A DNA stretch of 34,192 nucleotides from Paracoccaceae bacterium. GTDB taxonomy: Bacteria > Pseudomonadota > Alphaproteobacteria > Rhodobacterales > Rhodobacteraceae. This document shows, one piece after another, positions 9,615 to 18,497 of this stretch. The position numbers were made by a program, and so were the translations under genes. Location of the stretch: contig RFZH01000002.1 of NCBI GenBank assembly GCA_009920815.1, forward strand, positions 1 to 34,192, given 5' to 3'. The notes beneath the pieces are model-generated. The model made no database searches. It saw only the letters and a program-made list of their open reading frames with translations, and was not told the DNA's origin. Positions within the stretch are counted from its first letter, which is position 1. Each line of letters begins with the position of its first letter.

Positions 9615-11493
9615 TGTTTTGTGCCTTTTGCTGCTCTTGTGGTTGGTCCGCAGTGTTTGCTTTTTCAACCAACATAAATTCGATGCGGCGGTTTTTCTCA
9701 CGACCTTCATCGGTATCGTTGGGGGCTATGGGTTGATCCTCACCATACCCCTTGGCCACAAACTTTGATGTCAGGATACGCCGCCGCTGTAATTCCATCA
9801 ACACTGCATTTGCGCGCGATTGGCTAAGGGCGCGGTTCATCTCTTCGCGACCTTGACTGTCCGTATGACCGGCAATGACCAAATCAAATTCGCCACATTG
9901 CGACAAAATATCAGCAATATCATCCAAAAGCTTTTGACCTTCGAGATCAACGCGATCAGAACCCGGTTCAAAATTGATCTTGCGCGTTTCAAGCAACGCG
10001 TTGATTTCTTCGATACAATCCTGCGGCGTGGTTTCATCTAGCGCGCCAATCTCGGGGGCTTGATAGGTGATATCAAGTTTTAACGCCTGTGTGATCGTGT
10101 GCTTTGTCGCATAAAGCACAGCCAATTCTGATCCCGCCTCTTGATTTTCAGAGGTCCCAGAGATCGCAATTGTTTGCTGTGAAATGATCGCCTTACCCTT
10201 TTTCAAAACATCTATCGCATCAAGAGATGTCAAAATCTGTGGCGTCCAATCTTGACTGAGGTCAGGATCAACCTTGATTGAAAAATGGGTTTTATCCTGA
10301 CCAAAATGCGCCACGGCAACGCTTTTGACCATATCCAGCGCAATGTCAGAATTGACATAACCCCAAAGCTGGACCAAGCCCTCTGGACTACGCACAAGGG
10401 TGAAATCTTGGCTTTCGGATTTGTCATCGGACGTCACAGGAAATTCAGCGACAAGACTATATTCGGGTGGCAATAGGGATTTCAAAATCCCACTTTGACG
10501 TTCAAATTCCGCCTGTTCGGTTCCATCACCCGCAACCAATTTTACCACCGTATCAGTCATCGTTACCGCCCCATTCGGCAAGTTTGACAAAGTTCGGACC
10601 GCTTTGATCACAACCTGCGGCCAGGCATCTGTTGGGCGGCCCAGCGCAAGTTGGCAGCTAAGTTTACCGTCAAATCCCAATTCAGCGGCGGCTTTTGCAA
10701 TCTGCGCACGGGACACGGCCGTTTGTGCCGTACACGCATCAAATTTCAACGCTTTCCCATCCTTGACAGCGCGAAACGTATAAGGGGATACGACCGGCCG
10801 CGGCGCGTTTAACGTTATCTGATACACAAGGTCATCTGGTTTGCGTTTTGACCATTTGGTTTCCAGTTTTTTCTTTTGATCTTGGCTTTCAACGACCGCA
10901 TCGCCGGTGATCCGACTATTGACGACTGTGAACTTGGCACTTGGCACATCGGCGATCATCGCCAAGGCAAAGCGCACAGTTTGCGCCCAATTATCTGGCG
11001 CGGGATATTCAACAAGCTCAAGCAAGTCTGACACCCGTTGATCGGGGCCGACGACCTCTTGTAGCTCTGAGATCAGATCTTCGGTACCAAAACGACGGGG
11101 CAAAACACCAAATACCGACACCCCAGTCGCAGAACGCAACAACTCTAATCGAAATTCGGGCGGTGCGACATCGCGGGTTTCTATAACAGTCATTTGGTCA
11201 ATGACACGCGCCGCATCGACAACAGTGCCAGCAACGCTTTTGGCCGTAAACCGGGTTGCTTCGTCTGGGGCATAACCGATCAAAAAGACCTGTAAGCCAT
11301 CCGCATCAACATCAGCCCAATTATAACCTTCGGCGCTTAATGCACGCAGCACGTCCGCGCGCGAAATGTCTTCGATGGTCTTTACCGCAACCATTGCGGT
11401 GATAACGCTTAACCCCGCCGCCGCAACAAACAAAAGTGCGGAGTATACAAATGTGGATATGCGCATAAAATCTCTGAATCCCCGAATTTGCAT
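9607..11493 (-). CDS. OmpA-family peptidoglycan-binding protein with a large periplasmic region
   Basis: N-terminal TM/signal; C-terminal OmpA domain INFEPGSDRVDLEGQKLLDDIADIL...LVIAGHTDSQGREEMNRALSQSRANAV...AKGYGEDQPIAPNDTDEGREKNRRIEF. Confidence 0.88.
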   Translation of the reverse strand: MQIRGFRDFMRISTFVYSALLFVAAAGLSVITAMVAVKTIEDISRADVLRALSAEGYNWADVDADGLQVFLIGYAPDEATRFTAKSVAGTVVDAARVIDQMTVIETRDVAPPEFRLELLRSATGVSVFGVLPRRFGTEDLISELQEVVGPDQRVSDLLELVEYPAPDNWAQTVRFALAMIADVPSAKFTVVNSRITGDAVVESQDQKKKLETKWSKRKPDDLVYQITLNAPRPVVSPYTFRAVKDGKALKFDACTAQTAVSRAQIAKAAAELGFDGKLSCQLALGRPTDAWPQVVIKAVRTLSNLPNGAVTMTDTVVKLVAGDGTEQAEFERQSGILKSLLPPEYSLVAEFPVTSDDKSESQDFTLVRSPEGLVQLWGYVNSDIALDMVKSVAVAHFGQDKTHFSIKVDPDLSQDWTPQILTSLDAIDVLKKGKAIISQQTIAISGTSENQEAGSELAVLYATKHTITQALKLDITYQAPEIGALDETTPQDCIEEINALLETRKINFEPGSDRVDLEGQKLLDDIADILSQCGEFDLVIAGHTDSQGREEMNRALSQSRANAVLMELQRRRILTSKFVAKGYGEDQPIAPNDTDEGREKNRRIEFMLVEKANTADQPQEQQKAQNNE

Positions 11494-11524
11494 CTTTGAT
11501 ACGCAGTTCTTTGCAGTGATGCAA

Positions 11525-12163
11525 TCATAGCAACATAGCAGCGGCGAAAAACATCACAGGGATCAACCCGGCATCACGATTAGACCGAAACAGCGTCAAA
11601 AGCACTTCGGGGGAATTGATGTTCAAATTGCGCAATTGCCAGACCAAATGCGCACCAAATGCAGGCAGGGCACTGAACGCTATAATCTGCGACAGAGTGC
11701 TGCGATTTCCGACAGCCCCCAAAAGCGCAATGGCCATCAACCCTACGCTGATCACACCAAAACCGCCGCAAAGGGCCTGGATCACCATCCAGACAACAGC
11801 CTGTGCAACGCTCACTTGACCAGATGGGATTGGACGTGAACGTGTCCGTTCGACAGCACCGTCAAATTTGCGATCGGTGATGTCATTCCATGTACAACCC
11901 GCGCCACGCATCAAAAAGGCCCCCAAAGCACAGGACACAAAGATCCATAAATCGTTGAGGCTGGCATCATCTGTTGCCAAAACACCCATTAAAACGCCCC
12001 ACCAACACGGGATCAGCAAAAGCCATGTCCCGATGGGACGATCTGCACGTGACAGCCGCAAATAGGGCCGCGCCAAAGCAGGCGCCCAATGGTCAACCCA
12101 GTTTCCACGTACGGCGTCAGAAACTTGGCCTTTGACCTCTGGCTTTATCTGTTGTTGAGACAT
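11525..12163 (-). pseudogene. ubiA: 4-hydroxybenzoate polyprenyltransferase with an apparent internal in-frame deletion
   Basis: First Asp-rich motif present (RGAGCTWNDITDRKFDGAVERTRSRPIPSG) and conserved C-terminus present (LFRSNRDAGLIPVMFFAAAMLL). The second motif (YDTIYAHQDxxDD) and its flanking helices are absent. 212 aa versus roughly 310 expected. Confidence 0.75.
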
Positions 12164-12175
12164 AAGATGCACCCC

Positions 12176-12901
12176 ATGAAAGCGAATATTCGACTCTTTG
12201 TAGATCACCCGCTTGGTAAAGCGCAATCCGTTCCTTTGGACCGCGATCAAGCGAATTATATTTTTGCCGTAATACGGTTGTCAGTGGGCGATCAGATATT
12301 GCTGATCAATGGCCGCGATGGCGAATGGTTGGCAACCTTGAATGAGGGCAATAAGCGCAGCGGCGAAGCCCTATGTCTTCACCAAACACGGCCCTTGCAA
12401 ACACCCCCCGATCTGTGGCTTGTCTTTGCGCCCATTAAAAAAGCGCGCACCGATTTTATTGTCGAAAAAGCGACCGAGCTGGGCGCAGCGGCGATTTTTC
12501 CTGTTCAGACAGATTACACAAATTCAGATCGCATCAAACAAGACCGGCTGCAGGCCCATGCGGTTGAAGCGACCGAACAATGCGGTGGCACCTATGTACC
12601 GCAGGTTCATGATCTGACGCCGATGAAAAAGCTGCTGGACACATGGCCCAAAGATCGGCACATCCTATTTTGCGACGAAGCTAAAGTGGGCGAAACACCT
12701 ACACCAATCAACACATTGCCGCGTGGCAAATGGGCGATCTTTATTGGGCCTGAGGGCGGATTTTCAGACGCCGAGCGCGCGCGGCTATCGGCACATCCTA
12801 ACGCGCATTCCATCAGCCTTGGCCCACGCATTCTGCGTGCAGATACAGCAGCCGTCAGCGCGCTAACACTGTGGCAAATGGCGCTGGGAGATTGGATATG
12901 A
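12176..12901 (+). CDS. rsmE: 16S rRNA (uracil(1498)-N(3))-methyltransferase
   Basis: KKARTDFIVEKATELGAAAIFPVQT and IGPEGGFSDAERARL...SLGPRILRADTAAVSALTLWQ are RsmE/SPOUT signatures. Start taken as MKANIRLFVDHPL. Confidence 0.9.
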   Translation: MKANIRLFVDHPLGKAQSVPLDRDQANYIFAVIRLSVGDQILLINGRDGEWLATLNEGNKRSGEALCLHQTRPLQTPPDLWLVFAPIKKARTDFIVEKATELGAAAIFPVQTDYTNSDRIKQDRLQAHAVEATEQCGGTYVPQVHDLTPMKKLLDTWPKDRHILFCDEAKVGETPTPINTLPRGKWAIFIGPEGGFSDAERARLSAHPNAHSISLGPRILRADTAAVSALTLWQMALGDWI

Positions 12902-13419
12902 TCCGCGCAGAAGCCAAAGACACGCTTTGGCGATGGCGTGAACTGGGGTTGGCTGCCGCCTTGGGGGCGCTTGGGTTATATTGGGCCAGTGCAAGCTATG
13001 GCTTAATCCAAATAATTGGTTATGCGCTAAGTGCGGTTGCAATCCTCTTGGCAATCATCGGGATCCAGCGGGGTCGGTTTCGAAATTCGGCCCAAGGTCA
13101 AGGCGTTGTCACCTTTATCGAAGGACAAATCACATATTTTGGCCCCTATTCGGGTGGCGGTGTGACAATCGAAGACATGTCCTGCATTAGTTTGAAAACA
13201 GTTGCCGGCGAAAAAAGCTGGATCATTGAACAACCCGCAAATGTAGCGTTGATTATTCCCGTGGATGCAAAGGGCGCAGATCAGCTTTTTGATGCATTTG
13301 CTGCCTTGCCCGGTATCAAAATCGAATACATGCTTGCCCAATTATCACATGAGCGTGAGGCATCTGTTATAATATGGCAGCGTGATACATACCTAGGCGC
13401 GAATAAATACCTGCATTGA
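12898..13419 (+). CDS. Hypothetical membrane protein
   Basis: ATGA overlap with the rsmE stop; two N-terminal hydrophobic segments (LAAALGALGLYWA; IIGYALSAVAILLAIIG). Confidence 0.7.
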   Translation: MIRAEAKDTLWRWRELGLAAALGALGLYWASASYGLIQIIGYALSAVAILLAIIGIQRGRFRNSAQGQGVVTFIEGQITYFGPYSGGGVTIEDMSCISLKTVAGEKSWIIEQPANVALIIPVDAKGADQLFDAFAALPGIKIEYMLAQLSHEREASVIIWQRDTYLGANKYLH

Positions 13420-13476
13420 CACTTGGATCAAAGCACGACATCACCAAACCTGAGAAACCAATCTGGAGCGCGTAAT

Positions 13477-14847
13477 ATGTCCATTCCTCAATCTGGTGGC
13501 GGCCCAATCGAGCGCCATGAACAAATGGCAGAATACCTTGCGTCTGGCTGTAAGCCCAAAGAGGAATGGCGCATTGGAACCGAACATGAAAAGTTCGGCT
13601 ATTGCAAAGACAGCTTGAACCCATTGCCGTATGACGGCCCGCGTTCAATTTTGGCGGTCCTCGAAGGATTGCGCGATCGCTATGGCTGGGCACCTGTTAC
13701 CGAAGCGGACAAGCTGATCGGCCTGACCAAGGACGGGGCAAATGTGTCCTTGGAACCAGGTGGACAGCTTGAACTGTCTGGGGCACCGCTGGAAACAATC
13801 CATCAAACCTGCGACGAGGTGAATACCCATCTACGCGAAGTCAAATCCATCGCCGATGAAATCGGCGTTGGCTTTATCGGCTTGGGTGCCGCGCCACATT
13901 GGCCGCATGAACAGATGCCAGTCATGCCCAAGGGGCGCTATAAATTGATGACCGACTATATGGATCGTGTCGGAACCATGGGCAAAATCATGATGTACCG
14001 CACCTGTACCGTCCAAGTGAATTTGGATTTCGGATCCGAAGCCGATATGGTTCAAAAACTGCGTGTCGCGCTTGCCTTGCAACCCGTTGCAACCGCATTG
14101 TTTGCCAATTCACCATTCTTGGAAGGCAAGCCAAACAATCACAAAAGCTGGCGCAGCCGCGTGTGGCGTGATCTAGACGCAGATCGCACAGGCATGTTGC
14201 CCTTTGTCTTTGAGGACGGGTTTGGGTTTGAACGTTGGGTTGACTATGCCTTGGACGTACCAATGTATTTCGTTTATCGCGACGGAAAGTATATCAACGC
14301 CCTTGGGCAATCTTTCCGCGATTTCCTAAAAGGTCAGCTGCCTGCTTTGCCCGGGGAAACACCGACCTTGTCGGATTGGGCGGATCACCTGACAACCATT
14401 TTTCCCGAAGCACGGATCAAAAAGTTTATCGAAATGCGCGGGGCAGATGGCGGTCCTTGGCGGCGCTTGTGCGCCCTGCCTGCGTTTTGGGTCGGCTTGA
14501 CATATGATCAATCTGCATTGGACGCGGCCTATGACCTAGTTAAAGGCTTTGATGAAGAGACACGAAACGCATTGCGTATTGCCGCATCCGAACAGGGATT
14601 ACAGGCACAGGTTGGCGACATAAATATGCGCGAACTGGCAAAGCAAGTTGTTGCGATATCAGAAAGCGGCCTAAAGGCCCGTGCGCGCGCGGGATCAGGT
14701 GGGTTGGTTCCAGATGAAACACATTTCCTGAATGCTCTGAAAGAAAGCCTCGAAACAGGACAGACCCCTGCGGATGAGCTTTTAGAGAAATATCATGGCG
14801 ATTGGAACGGTGATGTAACGCGGGTCTTCAAAGACTATAGCTATTAA
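13477..14847 (+). CDS. gshA: Glutamate-cysteine ligase (GCS2/plant-type)
   Basis: EEWRIGTEHEKFGY, ANVSLEPGGQLELSGAPLETIHQTC, KGRYKLMTDYM, MMYRTCTVQVNLDFGSE. 456 aa. Confidence 0.9.
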   Translation: MSIPQSGGGPIERHEQMAEYLASGCKPKEEWRIGTEHEKFGYCKDSLNPLPYDGPRSILAVLEGLRDRYGWAPVTEADKLIGLTKDGANVSLEPGGQLELSGAPLETIHQTCDEVNTHLREVKSIADEIGVGFIGLGAAPHWPHEQMPVMPKGRYKLMTDYMDRVGTMGKIMMYRTCTVQVNLDFGSEADMVQKLRVALALQPVATALFANSPFLEGKPNNHKSWRSRVWRDLDADRTGMLPFVFEDGFGFERWVDYALDVPMYFVYRDGKYINALGQSFRDFLKGQLPALPGETPTLSDWADHLTTIFPEARIKKFIEMRGADGGPWRRLCALPAFWVGLTYDQSALDAAYDLVKGFDEETRNALRIAASEQGLQAQVGDINMRELAKQVVAISESGLKARARAGSGGLVPDETHFLNALKESLETGQTPADELLEKYHGDWNGDVTRVFKDYSY

Positions 14848-14931
14848 AAAACCGCGCAATTTTATCTGTTAACGCTTTGGGTAAGGTTTATCGCCTATTT
14901 CTGATCTTGGGTGAGAAATAGGTGGTGAATT

Positions 14932-15771
14932 ATGACGACACATAACAATGTCGCGCCAATCATCATCAAACGTAAGAAAATCATCGTGAGTGGTGGACAC
15001 CACGGCGGTGCGTGGAAAGTGGCCTATGCCGACTTTGTTACCGCGATGATGGCTTTCTTTATGTTGATGTGGCTTTTGAACGCGACGACTGAACAACAAC
15101 GCAAAGGGATTGCAGATTACTTTAGTCCTACATTTGCAATTAATCGCACCTCTGGCGGCGGGGATAGCTCGTTCGTGGGGGATTCTGTTTTTACGGAAAA
15201 TACGCTGACGCGTCAGGGGATTGGCGCATCTACTGTACATCCGACCGAAAGCGTAGGATCGCGGGGGGCGACCGGACTGGATGACCAAGGCAGCCAAGAG
15301 GAAGAGGCCCTGAATGCGTTGCGCGATATTCAGGACGCGCTAAAGGCAAGATCTGGGGAAAGCGCGGTATCCGATGATGTGCTTAAGCATATTGTATCAG
15401 AAGTTACCGACGAAGGGCTTGTCGTTGAATTGTTCGATCGCCCAAATCGACCCTTGTTCCATGATGACAATAGGCCAACAGAACTCTTGCATCAGCTGTC
15501 TCAGATTGTCGTCGAAAGTTCGCGACTGGTGACCAACCCTGTGGCAATACATGCCCATATTGCGGCCACACCGGTTGTTCTGGCACAGCCCAGCCATTGG
15601 ACGGATACGATGCAGCGTGCCAATCACGTGCGTACCCTATTTACGGCGATAGGAATGGATCAAAATCGCGTTGCGCGCATTACCGGTCATGGCGATCGCG
15701 AACATCGGGTTCGAAATCCCATGTCGATGCGCAACAATAGAATTGAAATTGTGTTCCTAAGGCAGAATTAG
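14932..15771 (+). CDS. motB: Flagellar motor protein MotB
   Basis: HHGGAWKVAYADFVTAMMAFFMLMWLLNATTEQQRKGIADYFSP (MotB TM/plug region) and a C-terminal OmpA-like domain. Confidence 0.88.
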   Translation: MTTHNNVAPIIIKRKKIIVSGGHHGGAWKVAYADFVTAMMAFFMLMWLLNATTEQQRKGIADYFSPTFAINRTSGGGDSSFVGDSVFTENTLTRQGIGASTVHPTESVGSRGATGLDDQGSQEEEALNALRDIQDALKARSGESAVSDDVLKHIVSEVTDEGLVVELFDRPNRPLFHDDNRPTELLHQLSQIVVESSRLVTNPVAIHAHIAATPVVLAQPSHWTDTMQRANHVRTLFTAIGMDQNRVARITGHGDREHRVRNPMSMRNNRIEIVFLRQN

Positions 15772-15855
15772 ATTCAATTTGAACTATTAGGAGGATGTTA
15801 AGCCCACGCCCTTAAACCTGTGACGAACAAGTCAACAGAATCGAAAGGCGTTTCC

Positions 15856-17158
15856 ATGACAATTTCTTCCTCACTGAATGCAAGCGTCGCTGGGCTCGCG
15901 GCGAATGCCAGCCGATTGGCTACGATTTCTGATAATATTGCGAACTCGGCGACCTACGGATATCGCCGGGTTCAAACCGATTTTCATTCGATGGTCATTG
16001 GTGGACACGGTGGCACCTATTCTGCCGGTGGCGTGCACACCACCAATCAGCGATTGATTGATCAGGGCGGAGCGTTAACATCCACAGCAAACCCAACTGA
16101 TTTGGCTGTCCGCGGTCGCGGATTTTTACCTGTTGCACGCACGTCAGAAGTTAAAGCCAACAATGGTGACAGCACGATGTTATTGGCAACAACCGGATCT
16201 TTTCGAACAAATGCAGAGGGCCTGTTAACAACTGAATCCGGTTTGGTCCTTTTGGGTTGGCCCGCGTTGGCAGATGGGACCATGCCATCCTATCCACGCG
16301 ATACAAGCGACGGCTTGGAACCGATCAAAATTAACACCAACCAATTCACTGGAGAACCGACCACACGCATGAGCTTGGGCGTCAATTTGCCTGCAACGTC
16401 AACGGACGCGTCCTCGGACGGCAATCTTCAGGATCTTTCTATCGAATATTATGACAATCTTGGGACATCACAGAATCTAAAGTTGGAATTTACCCCTGTC
16501 GTGCCCGCATCTGGGTCATCCAATGAATGGGTCCTAACCATCCGCGATTCAGCGACGGGTGATGCGATTATAGGCGAATATACTCTATCCTTCGAAGATG
16601 ATCAGACCTCGGGGGGGGACATTAAAAAATGTAGACACAATTAGCGGCGGCACCTATGCGCCAACAACAGGAAGCTTTATCATCGAAGTCGCGGGCGGCC
16701 CCATCGAAATTGAAATCGGGAAATATGGTGATAGTGATGGCATTACACAATTTTCGGATAGCTTTGCCCCGGTATCCTTAAAAAAGGACGGATCACCCGT
16801 TGGCAATATGACTGGCGTCGAAGTTGATGAAAACGGGAATGTATACGCCTTTTTCGATACGGGTATATCTCGCCGTATTTTCCAAGTTCCCTTGATTGAT
16901 CTGCCAAATCCAAATGGGCTTGGTGCACAAGACAAACAAACCTATCTCGCTTCACCGGAAAGCGGAACGTTTTTTCTGTGGGACGCAGGTGATGGTCCAA
17001 CAGGGGATGTTGTCTCCTACGCCCTCGAAGAATCCGCCACCGACGTTGCGCAAGAACTGACAAGCATGATCCAGACACAGCGCGCCTATTCGTCGAACGC
17101 GAAGGTCATCCAAACTGTAGATGAAATGCTGCAAGAAACCACAAATATCATTCGATAG
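15856..17158 (+). pseudogene. flgE: Flagellar hook protein FlgE, split by a frameshift at a G8 tract
   Basis: N-terminal SSLNASVAGLAANASRLATISDNIANSATYGYRR; C-terminal EESATDVAQELTSMIQTQRAYSSNAKVIQTVDEMLQETTNIIR. Frame switches at G8 (16611-16618); G7 would read TSGGTLKNVDTISGGTY continuously. Confidence 0.88.
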
Positions 17159-17170
17159 GGGGATGCTCGC

Positions 17171-18340
17171 ATGTCACTCGGAGCCGCATTGACAAACGCA
17201 CTGTCTGGTTTGCATGTCGCAACCAAATCGACAGAGCTGATCTCGTCAAATATCTCAAACGCGCTAACACCCAATTACGCGAAACGCAGTCTTGCTGTCT
17301 CGGCCCGCGCGGGCGAACATGATGGCGCGACCATCGACGCGATCCAACGCAAAGAAAACAATGCAATCCTGAGGGATCTGCGGCGTTCTACAGCTCAGCT
17401 CAGCAAAGATCAAACACAGGCTGATTTTGCGCAATCACTCAGCCGCCTGACAGGTGACACAACGTCAGATTATTCTTTAGGGTCTCGTCTAAACGCATTT
17501 AGAAATGCCATTATCGAGGCCGCAGGGCAACCCGATGATCCACAACGATTATCACGCGCGGCAAGCGCAGCCGAACGTTATGCCAAAGGTATTTCCACCG
17601 CAGCGCAGGGGATAAAAGAGCTGCAATCACAAACCAAAAAATCATTGGAAAATGATTTGCGCGATGTCAACAAAACCCTCGCTGCCCTCCAAAAGGTTAA
17701 TAATGCAATTGGAAGCACAACTCGGAAAAATGGTCATTATGCGGGATTATTAGATCAACGTGATCAATTACTGGCGACCTTATCAGACGCAATTGAATTC
17801 AAAATATACGATCGTGAAAATGGCAAAATAGCCGTGTACACGCCAGAAGGCACAGCCTTATTGGAAACGCGGGCCTCGCAGATTACGGTGTCTCATGATA
17901 CGTAATCCGATGTGCTGTCTTTTGTGGTCAATGGACAATCCGAGGCGACATTTCTGACAGGTCGGATCGGCGGGTTGGCCCACATTTATAATTCCGACAG
18001 CCAAACGGCATTGACTAATTTGGATCAATTGGCAGCAAACTTGGTGTCAGAATTTTCTGTTATTGATCAAAGTATCGCGCCGACCGATCAAGGATTGTTC
18101 CAATTTGACAGTGGTATCGGGGCACAGAGCTTGCGCATTCATCCCGCAGCGGCATCAGATCCATGGCGGTTAGCTGATGGTCTGCAGGCGGCCACGCAAA
18201 GCGCAAACCCAAACAACGAGATCCTCAACGCAATGGTAAGGCTGCTTTCCAGTGATGCTGTGATTTCTAGCCAAACACGCAATGTCATGACCCAAGCCGA
18301 TGCAAACGCTGTCCAGGCCGACGAGAATTTGGCCCGTGCA
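17171..18340 (+). pseudogene. flgK: Flagellar hook-associated protein FlgK, interrupted by an in-frame TAA and truncated at its C-terminus
   Basis: N-terminal MSLGAALTNALSGLHVATKSTELISSNISNALTPNYAKRSLAVS. In-frame TAA at 17903-17905, and the same frame continues (SDVLSFVVNGQSEATFLTGRIGGL...). The usual FlgK C-terminal helix (EQAYAANARVIQTVDEM-type) is missing. Confidence 0.8.
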
Positions 18341-18497
18341 CATTATTCCCTACGATGGTGAAACCGAATTAGAAACAGGCTCAGTCTACTCTTATCATTC
18401 TGTTCAAGAAGTCAGCCTAGAAGACGGCAAAGCCGTTCTAGGACTTCCCGACGGGAATTACGTTTATTCCGACATGGTGACGGCACTTAAAATCTAA
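18339..18497 (+). pseudogene. flgD: Probable C-terminal remnant of FlgD (hook assembly scaffold) abutting truncated flgK
   Basis: Different frame from flgK: HIIPYDGETELETGSVYSYHSVQEVSLEDGKAVLGLPDGNYVYSDMVTALKI, which resembles the FlgD C-terminus (V..V..EDG...L...G..V....VTAL). Confidence 0.5.

Noticed and set aside
18494-18497. Regulatory significance of the 4-bp flgD'/ubiB stop-codon overlap
   Set aside because: Most likely a by-product of two convergent genes packed together next to a deletion scar.
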